Both the position numbers and the translations under genes were made by a program. DNA of 64,000 nucleotides from Opitutaceae bacterium (lineage in GTDB: Bacteria > Verrucomicrobiota > Verrucomicrobiia > Opitutales > Opitutaceae), in the NCBI GenBank assembly GCA_028280945.1, contig JANQKV010000049.1, positions 186,001-250,000 on the forward strand. The letters run 5' to 3'. The notes under the pieces are model-generated. The model made no database searches. It was given only the letters and a program-made list of their open reading frames with translations, and had not been told where the DNA came from. Positions 7,007 through 17,700 of the stretch are shown here, piece by piece. Position 1 is the first letter of the stretch; the number at the start of each line of letters is the position of its first letter.

Positions 7007-10000
7007 ATGCTTAAACGCAGCTTTACCGATCTGTTCGTGCGCAAGCCGGTGATCGCTTTGGTGGTCAACATCACGATCCTCGTACTCGGCTTCGTCGCTT
7101 TTCTACAGCTCAACACCCGCCAATATCCGCGCAGTGACAGTGCGGTCGTTAACATCACCACCGTCTACTTCGGGGCCAGCGCGGAAACCGTGCGGGGTTA
7201 CATTACAACCCAACTGGAACGGGCCGTTTCCAGCGCGGACGGCATCGACTACATCGAGTCCGAGAGTTTCGCCGGCCTGAGCACCATCCGCGTTTATCTC
7301 CAACTCAATTTCGACACCAATGCGGCGCTTGCCCAGATCAGCGCCAAGATCGACCAAGTCCGCAACGAGCTTCCGCCGGAAGCGGAGTCGCCGACGATCG
7401 AGGTGCAGACCAGCGACAACCAGTTCGCCTCGATGTATCTGAGCTTCTACTCGGATACCCTGTCGCAGAACCAGATCACCGATTATCTCAATCGCATGGT
7501 GCAGCCGCGACTTGCCTCCGTCCCGGGAGTGCAGCGGGCCGATGTTTTGGGAGGACGGGTCTACGCCATGCGGGTCTGGCTGAAGCCGGAAGAACTTGCA
7601 GCCCGCAATATCAGCCCGGCCCAAGTGCGGCAGGCATTGGCCGACAACAACGCCCTGGCCGCCGTCGGCTCCACCAAGGGATCGATGATGCGCGTCAGCC
7701 TTGTCGCCAACACCGACCTGCAGAGTGTGCAGGAATTTGAGGACCTGGTGGTGACCGAACAGAACGGGGTGATCATCCGTTTGTCCGATGTGGCCGACGT
7801 GGAGCTGGGGGCCGAGGACTACGAGGCCGAAGTGCGCTTCGGCGGGCAGACCGCCACGTTCATGGGCATCTGGGTATTGCCGACCGAGAGCACGGTCGAG
7901 GTGATCAAGCGGGTGCGCGACGTTTTCCCGGACATCCAGGATGCCCTGCCTGTCGGCCTGCGGGCTGATATTGGTTACGATGCGACCGAATACATCGAGG
8001 ACGCCCTGCGCGAAATCGTTACGACCCTTCTGGAAACCCTCCTGGTGGTGGCCCTGGTCATCTTCCTCTTTCTCGGCCGCCTGCGGTCCGTGCTGGTGCC
8101 GCTGGTGGCGATGCCCCTTTCCCTGATCGGTGCAACCTTTCTTATGTTGGTGATGGGGTTCACCATCAACCTGCTGACGTTGTTGGCCATCGTGCTGGCC
8201 GTCGGTATCGTCGTGGACGATGCCATCGTGATGGTGGAAAACGTCGCCCGACACATCCGGGAAGGGATGCAGCCGATGGACGCCGCAATCCGCGGGGCAC
8301 GGGAACTGGTCGGGCCCGTGATCTCGATGACCATCACGCTCGCATCGGTCTATGCTCCCATTGGTTTTCAAGGTGGATTGACCGGAGCGTTGTTCCGTGA
8401 ATTTGCGTTCACCTTGGCGGGCGCCGTGATGGTTTCCGGTTTTGTCGCCCTGACCCTTTCGCCCATGATGAGTGCCCACCTGCTGCGGGGCAAAGACGGC
8501 GAAGAAAAAGGGTTCGCCGGCCACATCAATCGCAGCTTCGACCGCTTCCGCAATACCTACGAGAAAATCATCAGGACGATGCTGGAGGTCAGGGAACAGA
8601 AACGCACGCCGTGGCGGCTGTTGCTTTGGGCGCTGGTCGCATGGATTCCCGGCCTGGTGGTGACTGCCCTGATCCTTGCGATTTTTGTGGGCACGTCGGC
8701 GTTGACGCCTGCCGTGCTGGGCCCCGTCGCGATAACCCTGATCGGGGCGTCGGTACTCTTTGCGGTCATCGCGCTGTTCTTTAACCTCCTGTTGGGGCGC
8801 CGGTTCCGGAATGTGCCGATCGTGCTGACCCTGGGGGTGTTTCTCACCGCCTTGCTCCTCCCGTTTTTTATGTTTGCCGAGAACGAACTGGCTCCGATCG
8901 AAGACCAGGGCGTTTTGTTCACGATCGTGCAAGGTCCGCCGACCTCAACCGTGGAGCAGATGACCATGTTTACCGAGCAGATCGAGGAAATGTATACCTC
9001 AGCCGAGGAGTATCAGACATCTTTCCAGATCACGCTCGGAAACTTTGGTTTCAGTGGCATGCTGCTCAAACCCTGGTCCGAGCGGGAGCGGCACGTCACG
9101 GAGCTGCTGGAGGACATGCAGGATGCGGCGGCGGCGGTCGCCGGCGTGCAAGTGATTCTCAATACCCCCGAAGCCCTGCCTTCTGGGGGCACCTTCCCCA
9201 TCGAATTTGTGGTGCGTTCCACCGCCGACCACACAGAGATGCAGGAATTTGCCAACGAATTGGTCCTCTTTGCCAACACGGGTCCCCATCAAAGCCAGGG
9301 GGGACCACCAACGTTCTTTTTCGCGGACACCGACCTGAAATTCGACCTGCCCCAGGTGACCATCGACATCGACAAGGACAAGGTGGCGGCGATGGGGTTG
9401 AGTCTGACCGATATCGCCCGTGACCTCGGTTCAATGCTGGGCGGAGGCTACGTCAATCGCTTCGTTAACGACGGTCGCAGCTATCGGGTCATCCCGCAGG
9501 TGGAACGCGACGATCGGCTCAACCCCGAGCAGTTGCTCGATTACCACGTGCGTGGTCCCAATGGCCAACTGGTGCCCCTTTCCACCATCGCCACCCTGGA
9601 ACGCTCGGTCGAGCCGCGCGGGCTCAACCGCTTCCAGCAGCTCAATTCGATCAAGATCACCGGCGTGGGGCCGAGCAACGACAACGCGCTCCGGGTGTTG
9701 GAGGAAAAAGCAGCGGAAATCCTGCCGCCGGGTTACACGATTGATTACGGCGGGCAGTCTCGCCAGCTCCGCTACGAAGGCGCCGCCCTGTGGCAAGCCG
9801 GTGCCCTCGCGGGCTTGCTTATTTTTCTGGTTCTCGCGGCCCAGTTCAACAGTTTCCGCGATCCCCTGATCATCCTGGGGGGATCGGTTCCGTTGGCTTT
9901 GGTCGGGGCGATGTTACCCGTTTTCCTGGGACTGACTTCGCTCAACATCTACTCGCAGATCGGCCTGATCACCCTGGTGGGATTGATCGCCAAAAACGGC

Positions 10001-10333
10001 ATCCTCATCGTGGAGTTTGCGAACGTGCTCCAAGAGGAGGGCGTGGCCAAGGTCGATGCGATTCGCCGCGCCGCGGCCACTCGGCTGCGGCCCGTGCTCA
10101 TGACCTCGGCCGCGACGGTTTTCGGCCACATGATGTTGATCTTCGTGTCCGGCCCGGGCGCGGCGGCTCGCAACAGCATTGGCTGGGTGCTCGTGGTTGG
10201 CATGGCCATCGGCAGCTTCTTCACGCTGTTTATCGTGCCTTCCTTCTACATGTTGATCGCCAAAGATCGACAGGCGGTTCGCCAAGCGGTCGCAGAACCG
10301 GAACTCGAACCTGCCACCGCCACCTCGAACTGA
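7007..10333 (+). CDS. RND multidrug efflux transporter, inner-membrane pump (HAE1 type)
   Basis: 1108 residues, somewhat longer than typical AcrB/MexF pumps (about 1030-1060). The N-terminus 'FTDLFVRKPVIALVVNITILVLGFVAFLQLNTRQYP' is the family start. TM4 has the paired aspartates D404-D405 in GIVVDDAIVMVEN that carry the proton relay. A second RND repeat begins around 870 with 'LFTIVQGPPTSTVEQM'. The extra length is mostly in the linker with additional hydrophobic helices around residues 540-625 (WRLLLWALVAWIPGLVV..., FNLLLGRRFRNVPIVLTLG). It exports hydrophobic drugs or metabolites using the proton gradient. Confidence 0.95.
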   Translation: MLKRSFTDLFVRKPVIALVVNITILVLGFVAFLQLNTRQYPRSDSAVVNITTVYFGASAETVRGYITTQLERAVSSADGIDYIESESFAGLSTIRVYLQLNFDTNAALAQISAKIDQVRNELPPEAESPTIEVQTSDNQFASMYLSFYSDTLSQNQITDYLNRMVQPRLASVPGVQRADVLGGRVYAMRVWLKPEELAARNISPAQVRQALADNNALAAVGSTKGSMMRVSLVANTDLQSVQEFEDLVVTEQNGVIIRLSDVADVELGAEDYEAEVRFGGQTATFMGIWVLPTESTVEVIKRVRDVFPDIQDALPVGLRADIGYDATEYIEDALREIVTTLLETLLVVALVIFLFLGRLRSVLVPLVAMPLSLIGATFLMLVMGFTINLLTLLAIVLAVGIVVDDAIVMVENVARHIREGMQPMDAAIRGARELVGPVISMTITLASVYAPIGFQGGLTGALFREFAFTLAGAVMVSGFVALTLSPMMSAHLLRGKDGEEKGFAGHINRSFDRFRNTYEKIIRTMLEVREQKRTPWRLLLWALVAWIPGLVVTALILAIFVGTSALTPAVLGPVAITLIGASVLFAVIALFFNLLLGRRFRNVPIVLTLGVFLTALLLPFFMFAENELAPIEDQGVLFTIVQGPPTSTVEQMTMFTEQIEEMYTSAEEYQTSFQITLGNFGFSGMLLKPWSERERHVTELLEDMQDAAAAVAGVQVILNTPEALPSGGTFPIEFVVRSTADHTEMQEFANELVLFANTGPHQSQGGPPTFFFADTDLKFDLPQVTIDIDKDKVAAMGLSLTDIARDLGSMLGGGYVNRFVNDGRSYRVIPQVERDDRLNPEQLLDYHVRGPNGQLVPLSTIATLERSVEPRGLNRFQQLNSIKITGVGPSNDNALRVLEEKAAEILPPGYTIDYGGQSRQLRYEGAALWQAGALAGLLIFLVLAAQFNSFRDPLIILGGSVPLALVGAMLPVFLGLTSLNIYSQIGLITLVGLIAKNGILIVEFANVLQEEGVAKVDAIRRAAATRLRPVLMTSAATVFGHMMLIFVSGPGAAARNSIGWVLVVGMAIGSFFTLFIVPSFYMLIAKDRQAVRQAVAEPELEPATATSN

Positions 10334-10343
10334 TTTCTGCGCC

Positions 10344-11687
10344 ATGACTTTTCGCATGCACATCATTCGCTTTTCACTGCAATGGCTGCGCCGCGCGTTG
10401 GCGGCCGGCCTCGGAGGGTTTACTTTCATCAGCTCGGCCCAAATGCCGGACCAGCTCGATTTGCGCACGGCGTTGACCTATGCGCTCGATAACAACTTCG
10501 CCATCCTCCAGGCCCGTGAACGTATTCGTGAACAGGAAGGACTCATCGTCGAGGTAAAAGGGGCGGTGTTGCCCAACGTCTCGCTGAACGGAAACTACAC
10601 CAAAGAGGACGATGGACTGACCAACGACTTCAACTTCGACCAAAACTGGCAGGCAACTTTGCAGGTCAGCCAGCTGGTTTACTCGGGTGGAGGCGTGCGG
10701 GCCGCGCTGGATGCTCAAAGCAGTGTTCGAGAGGCGGCTTTGCTGGAACTCGAGGCTGTCATCAATGACCAGCTGCTGCGTGTGCGCACCAGCTTCTTCA
10801 ACGTGTTGCTCGCACGGGAGCAAATCCAGGTGCAGGAGCAAAATATCGAGCTTTTGCAGGAACAGCTGACGACGGCCCGCAACCGACTCGAAGCCGGCAC
10901 GGTTTCGAATTTCGATGTGCTCCGGGCGGAGGTGGAACTCGCCAATGCCCAACCCGCCCTCATCCGGGCCCGCAACGACCTTCGGGTGTCCGTCGACGAG
11001 TTGCGCTACGCGATGGGCTATGACGATGCGACTTCATCCGAGGTGAACAAGGTGCCGGAAATTCTCGGCAGCCTCGATTTTGAACCCGTCTCCTATGAGT
11101 TGATCTCCGCCCTGGAATCGGCGCGAACCAATCGCCCGGAACTGCGCCAGCTGGACACGTTGTTCAAGGCTCGGGAATCCGGTCTGGTAATCGCCAAAGC
11201 AGGTCGACTACCGACAGTCTCCCTCAACGGAGGCTACGCGCTGCGCCGCGACTTCGCTTCCAACAGCTTCAGCGATTCGCTTACGGGTTGGACCTTGGGA
11301 GCCGTGGCGTCCTGGTCGATTTGGGATGGGGCCGCAACCCAAGGTCGTATCACCCAGGCGCTCTCCCAGCGCGAACAGGCCCGCCTCGCCCTGCTCGATG
11401 CCGAACTCGCCGTCGAGGTCGAGGTGCGTCGAGCTTTGGCCGATCTGGACGGAGCCACCGAGCTCACCCAAGCCGCCGTCAAAGTCGTCGATCAAGCCGA
11501 GGAATCGGTGCGGTTGGCCGACGCGCGCTACGGTGCGGGCACGGCCACCCAGCTAGATGTGCTCGCAGCGCAGGTCGCCTTGACTGTTGCTCGCAACAAC
11601 CTTGTTCAGGCGAACTACAGCTACAACATCGCGGCCGCCAACGTGCGCCGGGCCATCGGCCAGAGCGACGTCTTGATTCAACGCTAG
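10344..11687 (+). CDS. TolC-family outer-membrane efflux channel
   Basis: 447 residues with an N-terminal export signal ending near SSAQ. The TolC/OEP pattern is present: 'LDLRTALTYALDNNFAILQARERIREQEG', paired helical hairpins and the internal repeat (about 30-235 and 245-440). 'AGTVSNFDVLRAEVELANA' and 'AGTATQLDVLAAQVALTVARNNLVQANYSYN' are the matching equatorial segments of the two repeats. It starts 10 bp after the pump gene and completes a tripartite efflux system with the adaptor and pump. An alternative ATG lies four codons in (10356). Confidence 0.94.
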   Translation: MTFRMHIIRFSLQWLRRALAAGLGGFTFISSAQMPDQLDLRTALTYALDNNFAILQARERIREQEGLIVEVKGAVLPNVSLNGNYTKEDDGLTNDFNFDQNWQATLQVSQLVYSGGGVRAALDAQSSVREAALLELEAVINDQLLRVRTSFFNVLLAREQIQVQEQNIELLQEQLTTARNRLEAGTVSNFDVLRAEVELANAQPALIRARNDLRVSVDELRYAMGYDDATSSEVNKVPEILGSLDFEPVSYELISALESARTNRPELRQLDTLFKARESGLVIAKAGRLPTVSLNGGYALRRDFASNSFSDSLTGWTLGAVASWSIWDGAATQGRITQALSQREQARLALLDAELAVEVEVRRALADLDGATELTQAAVKVVDQAEESVRLADARYGAGTATQLDVLAAQVALTVARNNLVQANYSYNIAAANVRRAIGQSDVLIQR

Positions 11688-11744
11688 ATTCTGTCGGCAA
11701 AGGGTTGCTGGAATGTCGGAGCTCGAATTGGCTCTTACCTCCCG

Positions 11745-14726
11745 ATGACAAAGACCAGCGGCAAACGATGGATGGTGGGCACCGTTTTGGCGGTCATCGT
11801 TTTGCTGGTCGTTGCTGCGTTTCTGTCTCCAGTCCAGACTGCTGTCGCGCGCCAAGTCCTGGCGGACCAGCTAGGTGCCGATGCTGAGCTCGGGCGCATC
11901 ACGGTGCGACCGGGGGCGGTGGAATTGGCCAACCTGACGGTCCAGCGAGGACCGATCGCCGTCAAGGTTCCGGCTTTGCGGGCGGAAATGTCGCTTTGGC
12001 GGCTGCTGATGTCCCAGCCCCGGGTGGATCGACTGGAGGCGAAAGGTTGGGAGCTGCGTTGGGATGGTTCCGTTGAGCTCGCCGAGGCTGCGACACCACC
12101 CCGGGTTGATGGCGCGGGATGGAGCGCCGTGCTGGGCAGCCTGACCGGCGCAGGTGAGGTTCCTCCCGGAGCGTTGGAAGCTTTGGCTCAAATCCTGGCC
12201 CAGCCGGTGCCCTTGGCGGTTGGAGAGGTTGACCTTGAAGGCAATGCGGCCTGGCGACAAGCAGGGCCGGGAGCCGATGGCTCTGCACAGGTGCGCATCA
12301 GGGGACGTGGTCCACAGGCGGGCAGGGACAACATCCTCAGCCTGGAAGTTGTCGCAGTTGGAGCCCAGGCGACCGCCCGTGGTATCCAAGGGTTGGATAT
12401 TCGGACCGAATTGGCGACGCGTTTGGATACCGACGCCAGACTCGAACAATTGGGTTTTCGCAACACCCTGGCGACACGCCGGGACGATTTGAGTGAGGTG
12501 CGGGAATACGGTCTCGACTTGACCCTTGATCAGACAGGGGGCGTGCCGCGATTGGATTTGGTCTGGCGGGAAGGAGACAATGCTCTGGTGACCGCGAGGC
12601 TTGCCAATGATTCGGCGGCACAAGGCTTGGCGGGACAATGGGAAGTCGCCACGAATTCCTCCCAAGTCAGCAACCTCATGCTGGGTCGCGAACTCCCGGA
12701 GTTTGATTTTTCCGGCGTCGGCACACTGGCGGCCCCAAACGACTTGAGCGGAATCTCCGTGGAAGGAGATCTGGAAATCATGGTTTCGGATCTGAGTTCG
12801 GTGGGAGCCGAGTGGGCGGCGATCGGACAGATGAATGGTCAAATGAGCTTTGCGATGCGCCAAGGCAGGGAGGATACCAGGTTTACTGACCTCACCTTGC
12901 GGTTGGAAGGGGCCGCTCCCATAGTGGAAGCCAGGCTGTTGCAGGGGGTCGAACTCGGTCGCGACGCCTATGAACTGCGGGTTGAGTCGCCGGAGGATCC
13001 GGTCTGGCAGTTGCAGTTGCTCGGCCTGCCGCCCGCTTGGGCTCAACCGTGGCTGGAGCCTTGGATCGTGGATGCTCAGCCCATCCAAGGAGGATTGCTG
13101 GGACTGGTGACGCCCCAAGGCCTGCGGGTGGTCACGAGTGACCCGATCAGATTAAAAGACCTTTCCTTCGCCAAGGCCGGGAGGACTTTCGTTGACCGTG
13201 GTGAACTGGAAATTGAGCTTGGGGCCGAGGTCACGCCGGAGGGTTGGCAGGTCGAGCTGGGGCGTGTCGCTTTGGCGCGGGACGGTCGCGAAATTGCTTT
13301 GCTGCAAGCGCGCGGCGGCCAATTGCAGGTCGATGAAGGGGTCGCGAAGATGGTGGGACGACTGGATGTAGATGTGGCCGCGATAACGGAGTGGCCAGCC
13401 TTGGCAGACCAATTGAGTTTGGAGTCCGGTCATATGACCGCGGAGTTTGGCTTGGGATTGGGGGAGCGACTTTCGGTGGCCACGGCTCTTACCTTAAGCG
13501 AATTGAGCGCTGCTGCATCCACGGTCAATGCTCCCCAAATCGAGGCGGACGCACGGTTGGATCTCTTGGCGGATGGAGTGGTTGAGGTGCACTTGCCGGC
13601 GCGCCTGATCAGTACGGACCGGAACTCCGACTTTACTTTTAATCTGCGGGCCGAACCGCAATCAGGAGGATGGGAAGTTGCGGGTAGTCTTTCCGGGGCA
13701 ATGGTCCACGCAGAAAACCTGCAAGGCCTTTTGGAATTGTTGCCGGATTCAAATGATGAAATTGCCCAAATTGAATTTGGGGCGGCGAAGCTTTCACCGG
13801 TTCAAGCCACCCCGGCGCGTGCTGCTTGGACTGGGCTGACCGGTTCCGTGCAGGCCAACATCGGCCAGTTGCTGCTCGCAGGTGCACCTGCGATTCAGCG
13901 GCTTTCCGGAGAGATCCTGATCGAAGAATCCTCGGTGCGGATGCCCACTTTTGCCGCCGAGATAGGAGAGGGTGGAGCGGCTTTGATCAACGCGTCCCTG
14001 GAGTTCAAACCCGATGAACGGAATTCCTACCAAGGATTGGCCAGCGTCGGGCTGACCGATGTGGCGGTGGACCCTTGGCTGCGTTGGCTCGATCCGGCGC
14101 AGGTGCCGGTTTTGACCGGGCGGATGAATGTTGATGCCCGGTGGGAGTCGGCGGTGGATGACCTTGATCGATTGGTCGAGGCCGGCACCGTCAGCGCGCA
14201 AATCTCAAGCGCAGGGGGTGAGATTCGGGCCCTGGGAGTCCAAGTGGAAAGCTACATCCAAACCGGGCAGACCGTGGCGTCTCTTGGGGCAATTTTCGGA
14301 GCCCTCACTGGCAATGAGGATATCCAGCAGCACGCCTCTCGAATCCAATCGGTGACGAGCGCTGCCGAGATGTTGTCGTTGATCGCCTTTGACCAGATGA
14401 ACCTGCAAATCGACCGGATTCCCAACGGCGATATTTTGCTCAGCGATATCAGTCTCATTTCGCCATCCCTGCGCCTGTTGGGAGAGGGAAGGATCACCTA
14501 TCGGCCTGGCACCCCAGTATGGCTGCAACCCCTTGAGATCACCCTTAATCTTTCGGCCCGGGATCAGCTCGGTGTGGCGCTGCAACGGCTCAGACTGGTG
14601 CGGGGTGAAGCCGATACTCTCGGATACTTGCCGTTGATCGACAGCTTCACCCTTGATGGGTCGCTTGCCAATATCGGCACCAACGAACTGCAGCGGTTGT
14701 TGGTTGGAGCGCTGCAGCGCCGCTGA
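11745..14726 (+). CDS. Large AsmA-like (YhdP/TamB-related) envelope protein
   Basis: 993 residues with one N-terminal membrane helix (about 8-31) and a long beta-rich periplasmic region. The N-terminal 'VARQVLADQLGADAELGRITVRPGAVELANLTVQRG' is the usual AsmA opening, where a helix is followed by repeats describing 'base' layers. The C-terminal 'GEIRALGVQVESY...GDILLSDISLISPSLRLLGEGRI' matches the AsmA-like C-terminal region. Family members form hydrophobic grooves that move phospholipid between the two membranes. It begins 57 bp after the TolC gene on the same strand and may share its transcript. The exact subfamily is uncertain. Confidence 0.75.
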   Translation: MTKTSGKRWMVGTVLAVIVLLVVAAFLSPVQTAVARQVLADQLGADAELGRITVRPGAVELANLTVQRGPIAVKVPALRAEMSLWRLLMSQPRVDRLEAKGWELRWDGSVELAEAATPPRVDGAGWSAVLGSLTGAGEVPPGALEALAQILAQPVPLAVGEVDLEGNAAWRQAGPGADGSAQVRIRGRGPQAGRDNILSLEVVAVGAQATARGIQGLDIRTELATRLDTDARLEQLGFRNTLATRRDDLSEVREYGLDLTLDQTGGVPRLDLVWREGDNALVTARLANDSAAQGLAGQWEVATNSSQVSNLMLGRELPEFDFSGVGTLAAPNDLSGISVEGDLEIMVSDLSSVGAEWAAIGQMNGQMSFAMRQGREDTRFTDLTLRLEGAAPIVEARLLQGVELGRDAYELRVESPEDPVWQLQLLGLPPAWAQPWLEPWIVDAQPIQGGLLGLVTPQGLRVVTSDPIRLKDLSFAKAGRTFVDRGELEIELGAEVTPEGWQVELGRVALARDGREIALLQARGGQLQVDEGVAKMVGRLDVDVAAITEWPALADQLSLESGHMTAEFGLGLGERLSVATALTLSELSAAASTVNAPQIEADARLDLLADGVVEVHLPARLISTDRNSDFTFNLRAEPQSGGWEVAGSLSGAMVHAENLQGLLELLPDSNDEIAQIEFGAAKLSPVQATPARAAWTGLTGSVQANIGQLLLAGAPAIQRLSGEILIEESSVRMPTFAAEIGEGGAALINASLEFKPDERNSYQGLASVGLTDVAVDPWLRWLDPAQVPVLTGRMNVDARWESAVDDLDRLVEAGTVSAQISSAGGEIRALGVQVESYIQTGQTVASLGAIFGALTGNEDIQQHASRIQSVTSAAEMLSLIAFDQMNLQIDRIPNGDILLSDISLISPSLRLLGEGRITYRPGTPVWLQPLEITLNLSARDQLGVALQRLRLVRGEADTLGYLPLIDSFTLDGSLANIGTNELQRLLVGALQRR

Positions 14727-14795
14727 TTCGAAAATCGTGTGAGGAACGGCGGAAGGAGCTTGTCACGAGTTCATAATTATTAACAAAGTGGCTGC

Positions 14796-17700
14796 GTGCC
14801 CCGCTTTGTTATCCCCCTCTGCCTTGCCTCGGTTGGTCTGCTTTCCGCACCTGCCCAGACCTATTACGCCAACACATTTGAGTCCGATTCGGTCGGCGAA
14901 CAACCCGCCGGAGAGTTCCGATTCACGCCGGGCAGCAACGACTCCGGTAACGGTGCGACCATCGTGGGCACGTCCTCGACCCCGTCCGCACTTGTGGGGT
15001 CGCGGTCTCTGTACCTTTATGATTTTGTCGGTGACCTTGTCACCGGGCAAGGCACGCACCTTCGGACCGAGTTTGCCGGTGGGGAGAATGTGTCGAACAT
15101 CCGGGTCGATTTTGTTTTCCGCCGCGGCACGGCGGACATCAATGCGGGAGACCCGGATACCCGATTCCACTTCGCGGTGGGCCGGGCCAACCAATCCCTC
15201 AACAATTCCGACTTTCGCCCGTTCGAAATTCGCATCGTGAACAACGGCGACTTTGTGGTGAACAGTCGCGACGGTTCTGCCAGTGTGGGTACCCACCAAA
15301 CGAATGGTGCGAATACGCTGACTATTCTCGCCAATTCCCACGACACCGACTCGGTCGCTTTCAGTGACGGCACGCTGGGGAACGGTTCGGTTGATCCGAA
15401 CACGCTGCAGGTGTTTCTAAATGGGGTCGCCTTGGGTGCATTTCCTTTTCATCAGACTCCGGATCCGGACAACGCGCCGCAGATCGACTTTTACGCCTCC
15501 AACAACGATCTCGGGCAATTCGCATTTTACCAAGACAGCAAGCGGCAGGGTGAACTTGTGGTGGACAATCTCTCCATTACCAGCCTGACGGAGACGCCTG
15601 CCTCCTTGACCGCTCCCACGGGCCTCTCCGCCACGGCCCCAAGCTCTACCAGCGTGCAACTGACTTGGATCGACAATGCGGATAACGAAGAATCCTATTC
15701 GGTTCAACGGGACTCCGGAACAGGGTTTGGGCAGGTCGCTGATCTGCCCGCTGGCTCGACCTCCTACACCGATACCGGCCTGACCGACAACACCACCTAT
15801 TCCTACCGGGTCATTGCCCGGGCGGGCATCACTTCCTCGGAGCCTTCCAATGTCGTCATGGTGACGACTCCCGAACAGATCGTTCCCCTGATTCAGGAGC
15901 TCTCTGGTCCTTCAACCGTCGCAACTGGCGAAGATGCGCAGGTCACTGTCACTGCCGTGGGACGGGCACCATTGTCCTATCAATGGTATCGCGGAGCAGC
16001 AGGCGATGTTTCCGACCCCGTCGCCGGGGCGACGTCGGCAGGTTTGGTGTTGGGAGGCCTCACCACCAGCACCACGGTTTGGGTGCGGGTTTCCAATGCC
16101 TCGGGTACGGCGGATAGCTCTGCGCTTTTGATCACCGTGCGGGAACCCGGCTCCGTTGTGGTCAACACGGCGTCGGAGCTGGAGGCCGCCCTTGAGTCAA
16201 CCGGTCCGGGTGACGTTATCCTCCTGGCCAACGGCACGTGGGATGACGCAGTCATTCGCCTTACGGGCCAAGGCACATCGAGCAATCCCATCACCGTGGG
16301 GGCCGAGACCCCGGGGCAGGTGATCCTGACCGGTGATTCCCGGGCTCAAATCGGGGGGCGTTACACCGTGCTTCGCGATTTGGTTTTCTCGGGCACCTAC
16401 ACCGGCAATGACGACGAGGTGATCCAGTTCCGCAATGGCAGCTCGGATCCCGCATCTTTTGCCCGCGTGACCAACGTTTCCATCATCGACTACGTGCCCG
16501 CCGACGGGCGCGACACGGATTGGGTTTCCTTCTACGGCACCAACAATCGCCTCGATCATTCCTATCTCAAGGGCCATGACGTGGTGGGAGTCACGGTGGT
16601 GGTCGAGGTGGATGATACGCCCGGCAATCATCGCATAGATCATAATCATTTTGATGACCGCAAATCCGGAGGAGGCGAAAATGGCTGGGAGACCATGCGC
16701 ATTGGCGTGAGTGACACATCGTTGTCGGATTCGGCGACCACGGTGGAACACAATCTCTTTTCCCGTCTGGATGGGGAAATTGAAATCATCTCCAACAAGT
16801 CGGGCGCCAATGTTTACCGCTACAACACGTTCCTCGACTGCTCGGGCACCCTCACCCTGCGTCACGGCAACAACTGTCGGGTCGATTCGAATTTGTTCCT
16901 GGGCCGCGACCGCGACGGCAGCGGAGGCATTCGTGTCATCGGCGAAGACCATGTCATCGTGAACAACCACATCGAAGGCACGCGGGCCCGTGATGGGGCC
17001 GCCATCACGGTTTATGCCGGTGTGGATGGAGGAGCCCTTAACGAGTATTTTGCCGCGAACCGTTCCCTGGTCGCCTTCAACACGATCGTGGATAACAGCG
17101 GTCCGGCCATCAGTGTGGGCACAGGATTTGGTTCCCGGGATCGCACGGTGCTCCCGCGCGACGTGCGTATCGCCAACAATGTGTTTTCACGCCCAGATTC
17201 CAGCACGGTGGCTTACGTCATTGGCGAGGCGGAAGAGGATGCGACGTGGACGAGCAATCTGTTTTTCAATGCTCCCCTGGGGCTGGCGTCGACGGCTGGG
17301 TTTGTTGAACAGGATCCCCAGTTCAGTTTCGATCCGCTTCGCTTGATTAGTTTGCCCGCGTCCTCCGGGCCGGTCGCCGACGCGGCCAGCACCGGCATCA
17401 TGGATTTGCCGTTGGACCTGGACGGACGCGCTCGCGATGGCATGCCCGACTTGGGTGCGATTGAGGTGTCGGCCTTGGCTTCGCCTGCGGTCATCGATGC
17501 TGCCACTGCGGCTAACACCGGCCCCTCGTATCTATCCTCGAATCGCGATCCGGCCATTCCCAATGCCGACTTGGTGAATAGCTCCGTGCGGGCACTCTCC
17601 GACAGTGGCGATGCCATTTTGATCAATGGCTTTGTCGTGGGAGGTAATGATATCAAATCGATCCTGGTGCGCACGGTGGGCCCGGCTTTGGCTGATTTTG

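Noticed and set aside
7103..8932. A 609-codon minus-strand ORF inside the RND pump gene
   Set aside because: Antisense shadow of a high-GC gene; His/Asp/Gln-rich composition without family features.
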